DNA from: Marisa cornuarietis | Lineage: Eukaryota > Mollusca > Gastropoda > Architaenioglossa > Ampullariidae | Assembly (NCBI GenBank): GCA_004794655.1 | Contig: SMMW01000001.1 | Coordinates: forward strand, 1,426,001-1,490,000 | Length of the DNA: 64,000 bases | Reading direction: 5' to 3' | Shown: piece by piece, positions 61,477 through 64,000 of the stretch | Layout: the number at the start of each line of letters is the position of its first letter | Numbering within the stretch: position 1 is the first letter of the stretch | The notes under the pieces: model-generated | What the model was told of the DNA's origin: nothing | What the model saw: the letters and a program-made list of their open reading frames with translations, nothing else | Databases searched by the model: none | Translations under genes and position numbers: made by a program

Positions 61477-61880
61477 CAGTGGTACCTTGAGATATGAGTT
61501 TAATTCGTTCCGTGACCGAGCCCGTAACTCAGCTAATATCTCAAACGAATTATTCCCATTTAAAATAACTAAAATAGAACTAATCCGTTCCACCCCGAGT
61601 GGATGCCAGTTCTCTTCTTGAAATTGTCGAACCAGCCGTGACTTGCCTCAAACGTATCTTCTGCTGCCTCTTCTGAAGTCGATGCTTCTTTCTTCTTCAG
61701 GTCGCCGTAAATGCTGTGCCTTTTCGCATATTACCGTCTCCGTCACCGTATCTCCTGCCAGCTCTTTGTCTTTCACCCACAACAGCAGTAGCTTCGTCAT
61801 TTCTTCATGAATATTTGTCCTTAATTGGGACAGAATTTTAGTTCCTTTCGCTGGATTTGCACCTGAAACGGTTTACCACC
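61477..61880 (-). mobile_element. pogo/Tigger-type transposon remnant
   Basis: TA then CAGTGGTACCTTGAGATATG is the typical TIR start of this group. The minus strand reads LLLLWVKDKELAGDTVTETV and, further, HGWFDNFKKRTGIH, pieces of the CENP-B-like DNA-binding region. The frame is shifted between them, and the catalytic part is absent, so this is an internally deleted copy. The other end is not found; a (CA)n run at 61920-61966 follows. Confidence 0.7.
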
Positions 61881-61916
61881 TTTACCTTTTTTCTTATTCT
61901 TACCTAAATCACAGAC

Positions 61917-61966
<50 letters not shown>
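61917..61966. repeat. (CA)n microsatellite
   Basis: About 24 CA units. Confidence 0.95.
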
Positions 61967-61967
<1 letters not shown>

Positions 61968-64000
61968 TGTTGATTATTGTAGGTCACCGTCCTGAGCAAT
62001 AACAACTTGAGTTAATCCGGTGAGGTTATATTAATAAAGAATAGAACTTATAGGCATTAGGACTGTGATAAGGTGATACATTTTTTGTACGATGTTCAGC
62101 TAATATTTTTTACAGTTGAATAGGTAATAAAATTCATCTCCTACATCCTTATTGTTACAGTGTGTGTGTGTGTTGCGTGCGGGCGTGCGTGCGTGCTTGC
62201 GTGCTGATAAAGTCAATCCTGCAAACACAGGGCATGCCCCGAATCATCCTGCTGCTCTGTAAAATCGCTAACAGGTGGCGTTGAAACTACCGGAGATGAT
62301 AAATATTGAGAATATTAGCGAGATTCCCCTCCTCCCCAGCACACACGCACGCATGCACACACACATACACGTGCGTGCGCGCGTGTTGAGGCGGGAAGAG
62401 AGGAGACAAGATAATTATATTATTATTTTGAGATTCTCAGAATGTCGTTTTTGTTCGCAATATATAAGGCGGTGGTCGATTAATGATTTATAAACAATAT
62501 ATATATATGTAAACAGCCTGTTGCTATTTTTAGTAGGGTGTTGATCTAAACATGGAACGCGTACTGTCCTTTTTTTTTCTTCACGGCTGGATTCTTTTGT
62601 CAGGACCTTTAAACAGCAATTAAAGTTACAGACGAAAAATGTCACGTAAACAGGCTTGAAGAGAAAAGTCACGATGTGACTATTAAGACTTTTCCGATAA
62701 TCCTGCGAGCAGCGCCATGGAAACTCGTGTGTCTCAGCAGGTAAAGCAAAACACTGAGGGACTTGACCTACAGGGTCGGGTGTGTCATCTGTGATGGGCA
62801 GTGGGTCGCCCGCACTTAGCTGTCTATTTATTTTGTGGTCGTACGCGTGTTACCAGTTGATAGTAGATATCATTCCGAGGTCGTCAATAATCTGGAGTAG
62901 ATGAATTCGTCAGCAGACAGTCTTTGACAAGTTTCTGCGATGTGGCTGAACAAGTTGCCGTAAGAGCTAAACAAGTCTTTAGAACAGTCTGTGGGAAACT
63001 TCAGTGATAAAGGTAAACACGTGCAGCGTGTTGTTGTTTTTCTACTTTAGAAGGTTCCATAAACCGTCTTTGATTAGCTCTCGCGAAGTAGACGAGTCAT
63101 GAGGGACCCTTTAATAAGTCGCCGTGAAAGAGCTGAATACGACACCGGCCGGTCTTTGATACGCTGCCGTGTGATAGTTAAACAAATCACCGGGTAGTCA
63201 GATAATCTCCTGTAGAATTATTAGTCACCAGGCAGCTTCACATACAAGAGGAGAAGAAAATGAAAAAAGATTTGTGTCGATTGTGGAAATGTGAGTGAGA
63301 CGCATCATCCACCTCCTTACCCCCCCCCCCGCTCGCAAGGGTCATCGGGTCACAAATTGAAGCAGATATGGGAAACAAAAAGATGTTTCTATGTTCAGAG
63401 AGCTTCAGACAGCTTTCTGAAAGGAGCCTTTATTTTAACTCACAAGAATATTGTGTGATGGGCAAGAGACTCTGGTCTTCCTTGCCTTCATATACAAGAA
63501 AGGTCTTTAGTTTTCAGACGTGTGTAGCCATTTTGCTATGATGGCTTGTAACTACAGAGTAGAGACATCTGAGGTGTGTAGCCATTTTCCCATGTTGGCT
63601 GCTAACTACAAACTGAGTAGATACATTTGGCATCAGACGTTCAGATCATAGGCTCTCCGACTGGTCTGCGAGTGACAGGAGGGCCCTATCTTCAAAGAGA
63701 CAGCAGGAAATAAAATTAATATCTTAGGAGTTTCAGAGCCGCTCTCGTGCAGCCGCCCATTCGATTATATCGCGACAGTAAATTCCGCCTGTCACGTGGT
63801 CTGCTGGTCTCGTATTCCACGGACCTTCTTGGGCGCCATGCGCCCGGCAACACAAGTAGCGTCCTCTCTTTGCTGGGTAGAATATGACATTCAAACTACT
63901 TTTCAGCCTGTAGCTTGAGTTTCTCAAATACCTCGTTGAAACAAATCAATAGATTTTTATTGTTTATTTTATGGACCTCTGTATTGATCGGCGCTCTCCT
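61967..64000. other. Intergenic to window end
   Basis: No gene can be supported. A short (TG)/(GCGT) run lies near 62160-62205. A degenerate direct repeat at 63521-63625 shares GTGTGTAGCCATTTT and TAACTACA. A decayed repeat with GTTGCCGTAAGAGCTAAAC, GTCGCCGTGAAAGAGCTGAA and GCTGCCGTGTGATAGTTAAA is visible at about 62955-63190. Confidence 0.45.

Noticed and set aside
62340..62400. Possible tRNA or snRNA gene in CA/CG-rich sequence
   Set aside because: No A/B box or cloverleaf pairing can be drawn; it is simple-sequence DNA.
63733..63927. 64-codon minus-strand frame near the window end
   Set aside because: No initiating context, domain or splice site; cannot be separated from chance.

Overview
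The window reads as nuclear DNA of an invertebrate animal, most likely a mollusc and tentatively a gastropod. Genes are split by GT-AG introns, intergenic and intronic DNA is AT-rich and full of (GT)n runs, and transposon relics (hAT, pogo/Tigger, RNase H-bearing LINEs, an RTE-like LINE, foldback MITEs, a SINE-like repeat) occupy much of the space. There are no operons, no bacterial features, no convincing tRNA or rRNA genes and no CRISPR array. The species assignment is inference, because no diagnostic taxonomic marker is present.

Layout. (1) 1-8,500: mostly intergenic. It holds a possible first coding exon of a secreted protein on the minus strand (353-550), a 567-bp near-perfect palindromic element (653-1219) and another inverted-repeat element (4921-5314). 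(2) 8,540-10,190: a gremlin/DAN-family BMP antagonist whose whole coding region sits in one exon, with a candidate TATA box and 5' non-coding exon upstream. (3) 12,374-16,714: a Speedy/RINGO-family CDK activator in six exons. (4) 22,188-36,528: a complete ABC transporter of the ABCC10/MRP7 type. Nineteen coding exons join in phase to 1557 codons, and one intron is GC-AG. Its introns carry a decayed hAT transposon, a SPIN-like hAT MITE, an RTE-like LINE fragment and a SINE-like repeat. (5) 36,770-37,760: a frameshifted multi-EGF-repeat pseudogene. (6) 40,007-45,106: an inverted array of short repeats, a 5'-truncated LINE with an RNase H domain and near-identical target-site duplications, and a small hAT MITE with a perfect 8-bp duplication. 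(7) 45,824-60,315: a multi-exon gene that I do not recognise, whose exons chain in a consistent phase to about 333 residues. It is interrupted by an LINE relic and a large 31-bp-unit minisatellite. (8) 60,423-61,036: an unusual TIR element built from 20-bp palindromic units, then a pogo/Tigger remnant and intergenic DNA to the end.

The genes do not form a pathway. They are an extracellular BMP antagonist, a cell-cycle regulator, a membrane exporter and an unidentified basic, probably disordered protein. The most unusual content is the set of inverted-repeat elements and the tandem duplication that repeats a likely exon end together with its splice donor at 45.9 kb.
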